From Sulfurovum sp. (GTDB taxonomy: Bacteria; Campylobacterota; Campylobacteria; Campylobacterales; Sulfurovaceae), in the NCBI GenBank assembly GCA_021159425.1, contig JAGGRU010000268.1:1-14728 (forward strand): 14,728 nucleotides of DNA, given 5' to 3'. Shown here piece after piece: positions 7,567-14,728 of this stretch. Made by a program: the position numbers and the translations under genes. The notes under the pieces are model-generated. The model ran no database searches. It was given only the letters and a program-made list of their open reading frames with translations, and was not told the DNA's origin. Position 1 is the stretch's first letter. Each line of letters begins with the position of its first letter.

Positions 7567-8975
7567 ATTGTTTTCCTATAGAGCTTTAAATAGCTTTTGC
7601 TACTCTCTTCAAAAGAGACATTGCAATGCATATTGGATTTTGAAATTTTTGAAAAATGTTTTTTGGATGCAAACAGCTTCAATGACCGCTTTACTGCTTT
7701 GACAATAGCAGTACTGCTTAATGTACTCAGTAAAATACCCTGTCCGCAAATAGAACTATCAGTATCATCTATATCCCGAACAGTGTCATGCAGTCCGCCT
7801 ACATCATTGACTATAGGTATCGTCCCATAACGCAGGGAAATAAGCTGATTGAGTCCGCAAGGCTCAAAACGTGAAGGCATTAGAAGGAGATCCGCTGCTG
7901 CATACATTCTGTGTGACAGAGATTCATTATAACCAAAGAGGATCGAAAAATTGTCATAATTTTTACTTGCACTCATCAATGTTTCAGCCATTGTCTCATC
8001 ACCATCTCCCAAAATAGCAAAGTTAAGTTTCATTGCCAATAGTTTAGGTAAAGCTTCTATAATAATATCAAGCCCTTTTTGTTCCGTAAAACGTCCAATG
8101 AAAACGATAAGCGGCTTATCTGCATCTGTCAGTCCATGTGCTTTACAAAAGAGAGTTTTATTACTTTTTTTACCTGAAAGTTTTTCAGCACTGTAGTGTT
8201 TTGTGAGTGCCGGATCGTTCAGAGGATCAAAAAGTACTGTATCAATACCATTGAGAATGCCGTGAAGTTTAGAGGTATGAACCTGCAAAAAACCCTCAAG
8301 TCCACAGCCAAATTCAGGCAGAAGGATCTCTTTGGCATATGTGGGACTTACTGTTGTTACAACATCACTGTAGGCAATACCCGCCTTCATACAATTCATC
8401 TTTCCCCAGAACTCAATACCTTCAGGCGTAAAATAATGCTCACTCAGCCCCAGACGCTCTACACTTTCCCTGGGGAAAAGTCCCTGAAAAACCAAATTGT
8501 GAATCGTGAAAATAACAGGTAGTTCAGGGAGTACTTCTTTTGCCCAGAGTGCTGCCAATGCAGTGTGCCAATCGTTAAGATGTAATATATCGATCTTAAA
8601 CATTTCTGCCATAATAACCAGCGTTTTGGAAAAAATGCCAAAACGAAGATCATTTGAGGGATAGTCACCATTTTTGTTTCCATAGGGAGTGATACAGTGG
8701 CATAAGGTTGCTTCGTGTACAAAAAGGGTACGTACACCCCGATTCATTCCTTCAAAAAGTGAGATCTCATAGATATCTTTTCCCAGTGTAATCTGGAAGG
8801 ACTCATTCATCGATGTAAGAGCAAATTTTTCTCTATCTATAAAATCATAAAGAGGCATCACCGAAAGTACATCTGTCTGTTTCGCCAAAGCAGCGGGTAA
8901 AGCCTGTGCTACATCCGCCAATCCCCCGGTTTTTGCATAAGGAAAAATTTCAGAGGCAGCAAAAAGCAGCTTCAT
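7563..8975 (-). CDS. glgA: second glycogen/starch synthase, GT5
   Basis: A second GlgA-family glucosyltransferase of 470 residues. It keeps KTGGLADV (Lys15), HLNDWHTA (132-139), GRFTEQKG (294-301) and SRFEPCGLNQ (Glu371), so it should be active. It is shorter than the other copy because of gaps in the N-terminal domain, and its C-terminal helix reads VSFEESSKSYLKLY, with Phe where GlgA usually has Trp. The two copies are clearly diverged and are separated by malQ, so this is not a recent tandem duplication. The ATG follows the galT stop directly (TAAATG), with GAGAGG inside the galT end. Where two synthases occur they can differ in chain initiation or chain-length preference. Which role applies here, and whether ADP- or UDP-glucose is used, cannot be read from the sequence. 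Confidence 0.92.
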   Translation of the reverse strand: MKLLFAASEIFPYAKTGGLADVAQALPAALAKQTDVLSVMPLYDFIDREKFALTSMNESFQITLGKDIYEISLFEGMNRGVRTLFVHEATLCHCITPYGNKNGDYPSNDLRFGIFSKTLVIMAEMFKIDILHLNDWHTALAALWAKEVLPELPVIFTIHNLVFQGLFPRESVERLGLSEHYFTPEGIEFWGKMNCMKAGIAYSDVVTTVSPTYAKEILLPEFGCGLEGFLQVHTSKLHGILNGIDTVLFDPLNDPALTKHYSAEKLSGKKSNKTLFCKAHGLTDADKPLIVFIGRFTEQKGLDIIIEALPKLLAMKLNFAILGDGDETMAETLMSASKNYDNFSILFGYNESLSHRMYAAADLLLMPSRFEPCGLNQLISLRYGTIPIVNDVGGLHDTVRDIDDTDSSICGQGILLSTLSSTAIVKAVKRSLKLFASKKHFSKISKSNMHCNVSFEESSKSYLKLYRKTI

Positions 8976-9995
8976 TTAAATTTTTACCTCTCGTAACAGA
9001 TCTGCTGCTTCTTCCGGTTCCACAGGGTTAATTAACATTCCGGTAGAGAGTTCAAAGCCTCCCAGTCGATAGATACGAGGCATAATACGGATCGTCATCC
9101 GATAATACTTTTTGAGATGGGGAAAATAAGGCTCATTTTCAAAATTGCTGTTTAACGGTGCCATATTGAAAGCGAGATTATAGTTGAAGTTTCCCAACTG
9201 TACATCCAAGCGCATAAACACTTCTTTCAGCAGTTCGGAAAGATGAACAATATCATCACGATTGAGGTCATCAAGTGTACTCAACGCTCTTTTAGGTGCT
9301 ATCATTACCTCAAAGGGAAAACTTGATGCAAAAGGGCAAAAAGCTACAAAATCACCTCTTTGAGTGATAATTCTTAACTTTTCATTTACTTCATTTTCAA
9401 GAATATCTTCTACTTTTCCACGTCCGTGCCGACGATAATACTGAAAATCTTTTTCCATAAGCCTCAGCACGTTATGCGGCTCGACAGGGAGTGCGATGAT
9501 CTGGGTATGAGGATGCGGTTGTGTCGCACCTGCATTCTCTCCATGATTTTTAAATACAGAGATATGGATCAGTCGTTTGTCCTGGCGAAGATCAGCGATG
9601 CGCATAGAGATAGCTGAAAGCCATTGTCCTATCTGCAGACTATCCAAGCTAGCCGGGCGGCAATCATGAGAGGGCGTATCGATGACGATCTCATGTGCTC
9701 CCACTCCCGGACGAGACTCAAACATACCGTCTACTTTTGAATAATCTTCAAGTTCGATCTGTACTGCTTTATAAAGATTGGGGATAACACGTACACTCCA
9801 GCCATTCTCATTGGCATGATTGCTTCTGATCGCATAGATCTCAGGAGGTGTCATCTCTTCATGCCCTTCACAAAAAGGACAAGAATCCTTCGATGTGGAT
9901 GAAGGCTTGACTAAAAGTGTATCGGGTCGTCTCATGCGTTCGGGTGCGATCAAAACATAATGATCGTGCAATCTATCTCGTCGTATTTCAGACAT
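8976..9995 (-). CDS. galT: GalT-family hexose-1-phosphate uridylyltransferase
   Basis: HIT-superfamily nucleotidyltransferase; the classic reaction is UDP-glucose + galactose-1-P giving glucose-1-P + UDP-galactose. Numbered from the second ATG, the zinc-site Cys pair is CPFC (39-42). The active site HPHTQ (161-165) holds a probable zinc ligand (His161), the nucleophile His163 and Gln165; His110 may also bind zinc. Length (339 aa) is normal. ATGs at 10001 and 9995 are possible. The GAGG at 10007-10004 is 2 bases from the first and 8 from the second, so I chose 9995. No galK or galE accompanies it, and its neighbours are glucan enzymes. It may therefore act on NDP-glucose, as GalT-like ADP-glucose phosphorylases do, rather than on galactose. 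The family is sure; the substrate is not. Confidence 0.88.
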   Translation of the reverse strand: MSEIRRDRLHDHYVLIAPERMRRPDTLLVKPSSTSKDSCPFCEGHEEMTPPEIYAIRSNHANENGWSVRVIPNLYKAVQIELEDYSKVDGMFESRPGVGAHEIVIDTPSHDCRPASLDSLQIGQWLSAISMRIADLRQDKRLIHISVFKNHGENAGATQPHPHTQIIALPVEPHNVLRLMEKDFQYYRRHGRGKVEDILENEVNEKLRIITQRGDFVAFCPFASSFPFEVMIAPKRALSTLDDLNRDDIVHLSELLKEVFMRLDVQLGNFNYNLAFNMAPLNSNFENEPYFPHLKKYYRMTIRIMPRIYRLGGFELSTGMLINPVEPEEAADLLREVKI

Positions 9996-10003
9996 GGGCA
10001 TTT

Positions 10004-10007
10004 CCTC
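10004..10007 (-). promoter_or_regulatory. ribosome binding site deciding the galT start
   Basis: GAGG is 2 bases from the ATG at 10001, which is too close, and 8 bases from the in-frame ATG at 9995. The second start is preferred. Confidence 0.5.
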
Positions 10008-10016
10008 TTTTATTCA

Positions 10017-12056
10017 TTAGACAAACCAGTTTTCTGCATATGTAGTCTCCAGGTTGACTTCAAGTTCTCCGTAACCGGGAAGCGTTTGAGTAATGATACC
10101 ATCCCGTTCGATCTCAAAACGCAGCTGAATCTCTCCGGCATCGAGTGCAGAAAAATCCAGACTCAATTCAAGCCATGTAGCACAAGCCACTTCAAGCTTG
10201 ACACCATTTGATTCGTTCATAGACTTTTTTGTGCTGCAAAGTGCTGCAAACTGAATTTCAAATCGTATTTGAAACGGTTCAATGATAATATGAAGTTTAT
10301 CACAATGTTGCAATGTAGGCATATCACCTATAAAGGCACAAAAGAACTGCTTTTCATTTTGACCAAAACGTATGGTCTCGATCGGACCACGGACCCTATC
10401 CATCGTTGAGAAGAGTTTTGTTTCATCAACAACCCCACACCCAACCCACTCAAAGAAAGTATTGTGACTACCGTTAATATCCGGAGAGATAGGAAATTTC
10501 GGTTGTAAGAGAAAGTCTTCACTGCTACGATCAGAAATGATCGGAGTATAGAGATCGTAAGGGGGTGATATGTTCATAAGAAGATAGATCTCTATCAGAT
10601 GTGAACGGAAAAGCTCATCAAATTCAGCACCAAATTCAGTAACATGATCATCTCCATACCACCAGAACCAGTCTGAACACTGAGCAGCAAGGAAGTGTTG
10701 AAGGATCTTCTCTTTAACTTCTTGCCCCAGTGTCTCTTCATGGTGCTGATAGTCACGCTTGGTCATATAGATCAGTTCCCAGCCGCGTGTTTTTTCAGGA
10801 TGTCCTACCCAGGTATTGAACTCACCATGGATCCAGCTTCCGGGTGCCAAACGGGAAAGTTCTTTTGCTTCCTGCTGTGCAACTTCATCCATACCTACCA
10901 TTTCGCACCAGGAAGTATGTGAGAGTTTACGGTAGAGTGCATCAAAAAAGTCAAATGCATTGTTATTATAAAATTCCCAGGCATTCTCACCATCAAGAAT
11001 AACAAATACTGTACTATCCTCTCCCACACCCGGAAGAGACTCCAGCGAAGAGACAAAATGATCTGCTGCACGCTCTGAATCCCAAAAACGATAGGTAAAC
11101 CCTAACAGGTCACTGAGTCCATGGTCTCTAAAACCTATCGTAAGATCACTGTATTTGTAAGGTTGATAGAGTGTATCACGATGATCTGAACCTAAGGATT
11201 TAAATAAGATCGCTTCATCTGTTGCGATCCATTTGAGTCCGGCATCACGATAGAATGCAGCAGTACGTTCATCTACCGCTCCTTCTGCCGGCCAAAACCC
11301 TACTGCATCGTGACCGAAAGTCTTTTTAAATAATTCCTGTGCTCTGGATATTTGAAGTTTTGCATCTTCTTCCATTGAGATAGGATGTTCCGGAAGATTA
11401 GACCCCGGATGTGCGATCTCTGCATTGTGCATATCAACAAGCAGAGGCAAGATAGGGTGGTTAAGCGGTGTGGTGGAAAGCGAAATCGTTCCCTCATTTT
11501 GTAATTTGCTATAGTAGGGGAAAATGCTTGAAATAAAGTCACCAAGTGTCTCTAGCAATGAAAGCTTCTGATGACATTGAAACCCATCTTTTGTCTCAAG
11601 TAACTCTTTGATAACACTGTTGTGTGTACGCAGATACACTCCACACCAGGCAAGAATGAACCACACTTCCATATCACAAAGTTCATCATCGCTATACTGT
11701 TCAAGATGGTAGAGTTCACTATAGGGTTCGATCGGTTCGATCATTGTTTCATAAGGTGCGCTTTTGCACATCTTGATCATCCATTGTCGATCTGTTTCAT
11801 TTAATTCCGAGGGATGTTTCATCCATAAAGTAAAAAAACGATCATTTGAGACAATATCCTCACTATAGAGTTGTATCTGTTCTATCAGTGGAGGGGTAAT
11901 ATTGAATGTGGCTTTTAAACCACTGTGACGAGCAAGCATCCAAGGCATATCGTAATAATCTTTAATAGCATGCAGAAAAACCCAAGGCATCTGCATAATA
12001 CCGGAAGCATTGCGATAATCAGGTTGATGCATGTGCCAGAGAAAAGCCAGTTTCAT
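10017..12056 (-). CDS. GH57 alpha-glucan hydrolase or transferase
   Basis: Retaining alpha-glucan enzyme of family GH57. The five family regions can be followed in 679 residues: LWHMHQPDY (6-14), LVDMHNAEIAHPGS (206-219), the nucleophile segment GFWPAEGA with Glu258, the acid/base segment LDGENAW with Asp355, and GSWIHGEFNTW (406-416). SDWFWWYGDD (461-470) is also typical. A beta-rich C-terminal domain (about 520-679) follows the barrel. No signal peptide, so cytosolic. GH57 includes amylases, amylopullulanases, glucanotransferases and branching enzymes, and I cannot tell which this is. The frame extends to 12158, but the chosen ATG at 12056 gives the family N-terminus and lies 4 bases after the upstream stop. 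It has only a weak ribosome binding site, so coupling is likely. Confidence 0.9.
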   Translation of the reverse strand: MKLAFLWHMHQPDYRNASGIMQMPWVFLHAIKDYYDMPWMLARHSGLKATFNITPPLIEQIQLYSEDIVSNDRFFTLWMKHPSELNETDRQWMIKMCKSAPYETMIEPIEPYSELYHLEQYSDDELCDMEVWFILAWCGVYLRTHNSVIKELLETKDGFQCHQKLSLLETLGDFISSIFPYYSKLQNEGTISLSTTPLNHPILPLLVDMHNAEIAHPGSNLPEHPISMEEDAKLQISRAQELFKKTFGHDAVGFWPAEGAVDERTAAFYRDAGLKWIATDEAILFKSLGSDHRDTLYQPYKYSDLTIGFRDHGLSDLLGFTYRFWDSERAADHFVSSLESLPGVGEDSTVFVILDGENAWEFYNNNAFDFFDALYRKLSHTSWCEMVGMDEVAQQEAKELSRLAPGSWIHGEFNTWVGHPEKTRGWELIYMTKRDYQHHEETLGQEVKEKILQHFLAAQCSDWFWWYGDDHVTEFGAEFDELFRSHLIEIYLLMNISPPYDLYTPIISDRSSEDFLLQPKFPISPDINGSHNTFFEWVGCGVVDETKLFSTMDRVRGPIETIRFGQNEKQFFCAFIGDMPTLQHCDKLHIIIEPFQIRFEIQFAALCSTKKSMNESNGVKLEVACATWLELSLDFSALDAGEIQLRFEIERDGIITQTLPGYGELEVNLETTYAENWFV

Positions 12057-12060
12057 TATG

Positions 12061-14565
12061 CTACTTTGTCCAATTTGCGATTTTTTCCTCGTACTGAGCA
12101 AAAATTGCTTTTCCTGCTGTCTCGTTTTCTGCCTGTATGTAGAGATTGAGATGGTCACTGTACTGATCAGGGATCATTAATATCCAGTCAGTTTCATTCA
12201 GCCAGATCTTCACACCGTCAGAGGAAGAAGAACGCTTATCACGGCTGTCTTCCAGGAATTTACGCATCATTTTTCCTTTAAGTGCCTGAGAGCACTCAAT
12301 TTTGGTTTGCGTATGATAGAAGTTTTCTGTTTTTGCAACAAGATCAGCAAGTTTCACATCATACTTGACGAGCATTTCCAAAATTTTAATGGCAGCATAC
12401 ATGGAATCTCTATAAAGAGAAAATTCGGTAAAGGCAAAGTTTCCATCCGTTGTAGCTATCAAGTCATATTTTTTTAGCTGCTCTGCTTTAAAATCTGCAT
12501 ATTTACCATACTCGATATCAAGATTATCAAATTTAACCATGTCCGGAGCCCAAGTAGGCAGGAAGATACGTTTTCTAACTCCTTCAGCAACAGCATCAAG
12601 ATCCATAAGCGCCAGAACGATCAAAAGAGAATCCTGCTTTGAGAGCAGGGTTCCTTTGTCGCAAACAATCTCCAAACGTTGCCCGAAAGGATACAGAAGG
12701 AATCCGGCATCAAGTTCCAGGCTTTTGACGATCTTTTGCATATCCTCAATGGAGTGCTTATGCAGAGATTTGAAATTGGCGAGGCGTTGCGCATCATAGA
12801 AGCCATTGAAGATGATATTCTCAATCTTCAGATCATTAAGTACATGAGGGAAAACTTCACTTGCCGCACCATGCATCATGTCTACTGCAATACGACAGTC
12901 TACACAGGAGAAAAGTCTCTTTTGAAAACTCTCTTCCATGCTTTTTTTGTAGTCGCCGCACTCTTCAATACGATGAGATTCGGTTACTCTCCCGATTTTA
13001 CTAAAATCCACTCTTCTGAAAGTCTCTTTGAAGAAAGCTTTCTCAATCTTTTTGGCAAGGTCATTGTTGATGCGAAGTGCTTCATCATTATAAAAAGTCA
13101 CTACTGTACTGCTCGTATCATCTCTTACTTGTTTGAAGAATACCCCTGCAATGTAGTCTGTATGACGAGTCAGGTCGTAACGCATCACAGAGGAGGGAAT
13201 GCTTTTGAGGTCAATGACATTGATACCTGCTGCCAGCATACCTCCCACGAATGCCCGCTTGAGCATTCGTGAACTTTTATGGTGATCTCTGCCTACCAGG
13301 ATAGTGCTGCCTACCGGAAGCTGTACCCCAAAAGCCTCAGCCAGTTTACTGGACATTTCACAGGAGAACTCTACATTGGATTTTCCTATGACCATCCCGT
13401 TTTCAAAAATAGAGTTTTTGTATTTACTCCCCAGGATCACATTGCTACTGATGATAGAGGCAGATTCGATTATTTTGTCAGGCCAAATGGTCACATCTTT
13501 TTCTACTGTCACCAATTCACCGATTTCACAACCTTCTGCCAGGATGATTCCTGCGGTCATTTTGGTATTTTTACCGATGATATTATTATTACAGATCACA
13601 CCATTGTCGATCTTCGTACCTTTGCCGATAGAGACATTTTCCCAGATCACAGAGTTGCTGATTTTGCTGTCTTCGCCTATTGCACCATTGTCGGAAACAA
13701 CGATATTTTTAAGCTTGGCTCTTTTACCGATCGTAACATTTTTACCCAAAACAACTTTTCCGATGATCTCTACACTCTCGTCGAGATCATAAGGTTCAGA
13801 ACTGTAGAGCTCACCGTCGGGATATTGGGTCACTTCACCAGGCATTTTGAAGTCAACCCGTCCACTCATGATATCTTCATGGACTTCTCTATAGCTGTCA
13901 GGATTTCCAACATCTCTCCAATATCCATCGGCATATCCGGCGATCAGTTCAACATTTTCTTCCATCAGAAGGGGGAAGAGATCTTTGGCAAAGTCAAAAT
14001 CCTCTCCTTTGGGAATATAGTCAAGGATCTCCGGTTCTATGATATAGATACCGGTATTGATCGTATCACTGAAGACTTCTCCCCAGCTTGGCTTTTCAAG
14101 GAACTTTTCGATCGTACCTTCATCGTTGGCAATAACCACACCAAATTCCAGTGGATTTTCGACAGAGGTCAATGTGATCGTCAGCTTGGATTTTTTCTGT
14201 TTATGATAGTCGAATATCTTTTGAAAGTCAAAATCTGTTACCAGGTCACCAGAGATAATGATAAAGTTATCATCACCGATGAGATCCTGTGCCAGTTTGA
14301 CGGCACCCGCTGTTCCATAATCATCATCAGGAATAACATAAGTAATATTCATGCCAAAGTCACTGCCATCACCAAAATAGTCCTGTATGACCTCCGGCTT
14401 AAAGTAGAGGAGAACAATAAAATCTTTGATCCCCAGATCTCTCATGGTAATCATTGTATTTTCCATCATTGGTCGATTGATAACCGGTAACATTGGTTTA
14501 GGTCTTGAGTTTGTAAGTGGCTGAATCCGTGATCCGAATCCTCCTGCCATGACTACTGCTTTCAT
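12061..14565 (-). CDS. sugar-phosphate nucleotidyltransferase with hexapeptide helix and degenerate phosphohexomutase domain
   Basis: Three modules in 834 residues. First, a nucleotidyltransferase (1 to about 235) with MAGGFGSRIQPLT, RPKPMLPV and the metal-binding SGDLVTD, of the mannose-1-P guanylyltransferase or glucose-1-P nucleotidyltransferase type and not GlgC. Second, a left-handed beta-helix of hexapeptide repeats (about 255-375). Third, a phosphomannomutase/phosphoglucomutase-like region (about 400-830) recognised by GRDHHKSSRMLKRAF and its general layout. All four mutase active-site loops are replaced: no TASHNP serine loop (near 476-490), YPFGQR (625-630) for the metal loop DGDxDR, ATTDGNF (704-710) for the GGEESGH sugar loop, and IPDQYSD (798-804) for the RPSGTEP phosphate loop. 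The mutase part is thus probably structural or regulatory. This is the first gene of the glucan operon, with AGGGG 8 bases before the ATG. It may supply NDP-glucose or GDP-mannose; the sequence does not decide. Confidence 0.88.
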   Translation of the reverse strand: MKAVVMAGGFGSRIQPLTNSRPKPMLPVINRPMMENTMITMRDLGIKDFIVLLYFKPEVIQDYFGDGSDFGMNITYVIPDDDYGTAGAVKLAQDLIGDDNFIIISGDLVTDFDFQKIFDYHKQKKSKLTITLTSVENPLEFGVVIANDEGTIEKFLEKPSWGEVFSDTINTGIYIIEPEILDYIPKGEDFDFAKDLFPLLMEENVELIAGYADGYWRDVGNPDSYREVHEDIMSGRVDFKMPGEVTQYPDGELYSSEPYDLDESVEIIGKVVLGKNVTIGKRAKLKNIVVSDNGAIGEDSKISNSVIWENVSIGKGTKIDNGVICNNNIIGKNTKMTAGIILAEGCEIGELVTVEKDVTIWPDKIIESASIISSNVILGSKYKNSIFENGMVIGKSNVEFSCEMSSKLAEAFGVQLPVGSTILVGRDHHKSSRMLKRAFVGGMLAAGINVIDLKSIPSSVMRYDLTRHTDYIAGVFFKQVRDDTSSTVVTFYNDEALRINNDLAKKIEKAFFKETFRRVDFSKIGRVTESHRIEECGDYKKSMEESFQKRLFSCVDCRIAVDMMHGAASEVFPHVLNDLKIENIIFNGFYDAQRLANFKSLHKHSIEDMQKIVKSLELDAGFLLYPFGQRLEIVCDKGTLLSKQDSLLIVLALMDLDAVAEGVRKRIFLPTWAPDMVKFDNLDIEYGKYADFKAEQLKKYDLIATTDGNFAFTEFSLYRDSMYAAIKILEMLVKYDVKLADLVAKTENFYHTQTKIECSQALKGKMMRKFLEDSRDKRSSSSDGVKIWLNETDWILMIPDQYSDHLNLYIQAENETAGKAIFAQYEEKIANWTK

Positions 14566-14636
14566 AATTCACACCCCTTTTTTAATAATTAAATATATAA
14601 ACTGTATTGATAAATATCTTTTGTGTACCTAATATT

Positions 14637-14642
14637 ATTATA
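14637..14642 (-). promoter_or_regulatory. candidate promoter -10 of the glucan operon
   Basis: A TATAAT on the minus strand lies about 70 bases before the first operon gene, in a 163-base AT-rich stretch (14566-14728) without a gene. No clear -35 is present. The leader would be about 65 bases and ends with AAGGGG before the ATG. Several other AT-rich hexamers in the leader could serve instead. I see no operator, riboswitch or attenuator there. Confidence 0.35.
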
Positions 14643-14728
14643 TATCCAAACATGTTAATATATATTGAAAAACCTTAATGCTAATTAAAACCGTCCCGAC
14701 TTTCATACATAGTAACCACATAAAACCT

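Noticed and set aside
12679..13272. A 197-codon plus-strand open frame.
   Set aside because: It is antisense to the conserved mutase-like region, has no domain and no convincing ribosome binding site.
13279..14490. A 403-codon open frame on the plus strand.
   Set aside because: It lies fully antisense to the nucleotidyltransferase and beta-helix modules of the fusion gene. The translation is low-complexity, rich in F, D, I and T, as expected for the complement of hexapeptide repeats. It has no recognisable domain.
12061..14565. Naming the fusion gene glgC.
   Set aside because: The N-terminal signature RPKPMLPV and the beta-helix plus mutase-like extension differ from GlgC, whose corresponding segment has the RAKPAVPFGGKYR style.

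Overview
The window looks like chromosomal DNA of a moderately AT-rich Gram-negative bacterium. My best guess is a Campylobacterota member of the Sulfurovum/Sulfurimonas kind. This rests on protein style, on promoters with a good TATAAT but no clear -35 box, and on the composition of the glycogen cluster. It is an impression, not a proof. No tRNA, rRNA, CRISPR array, transposase or phage gene is visible.

Left part (1-2597). The window opens with the 3' end of a CHAD-domain protein gene (+ strand). It converges on upp, uracil phosphoribosyltransferase (- strand). A 356-base divergent gap follows. It is almost filled by a 270-base palindromic element (936-1205) with a perfect 24-bp terminal inverted repeat and interlocking internal inverted repeats. 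Next is a + strand gene for an unusual soluble FtsH-like protein. Its zinc-protease site is intact, but its AAA+ module has lost the pore loop, sensor 1 and the arginine fingers. A small hairpin separates it from the convergent operon.

Right part (2583-14565). Seven tightly packed minus-strand genes form one apparent alpha-glucan operon, read from right to left. They are: a sugar-nucleotidyltransferase fused to a degenerate phosphohexomutase domain; a GH57 glycosidase/glucanotransferase; a GalT-family uridylyltransferase; a first glycogen synthase (GlgA-type); malQ (4-alpha-glucanotransferase); a second glgA; and glgB (branching enzyme). Spacings run from a 4-base overlap to 48 bases, which suggests co-transcription and translational coupling. 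A promoter is likely in the AT-rich 163 bases before the first gene.

The genes suggest glycogen synthesis and remodelling. A nucleotidyltransferase may make the sugar nucleotide, two GT5 synthases elongate chains, GlgB branches them, and MalQ and GH57 rearrange or trim them. There is no glgC, glgP or pgm, and no galK or galE, in the window. The roles of the fusion protein and of GalT are therefore open. The strongest candidates for new biology are the FtsH-like protein with a crippled motor and intact protease, the nucleotidyltransferase with a pseudo-mutase domain lacking all four catalytic loops, and the interlocked palindromic element.
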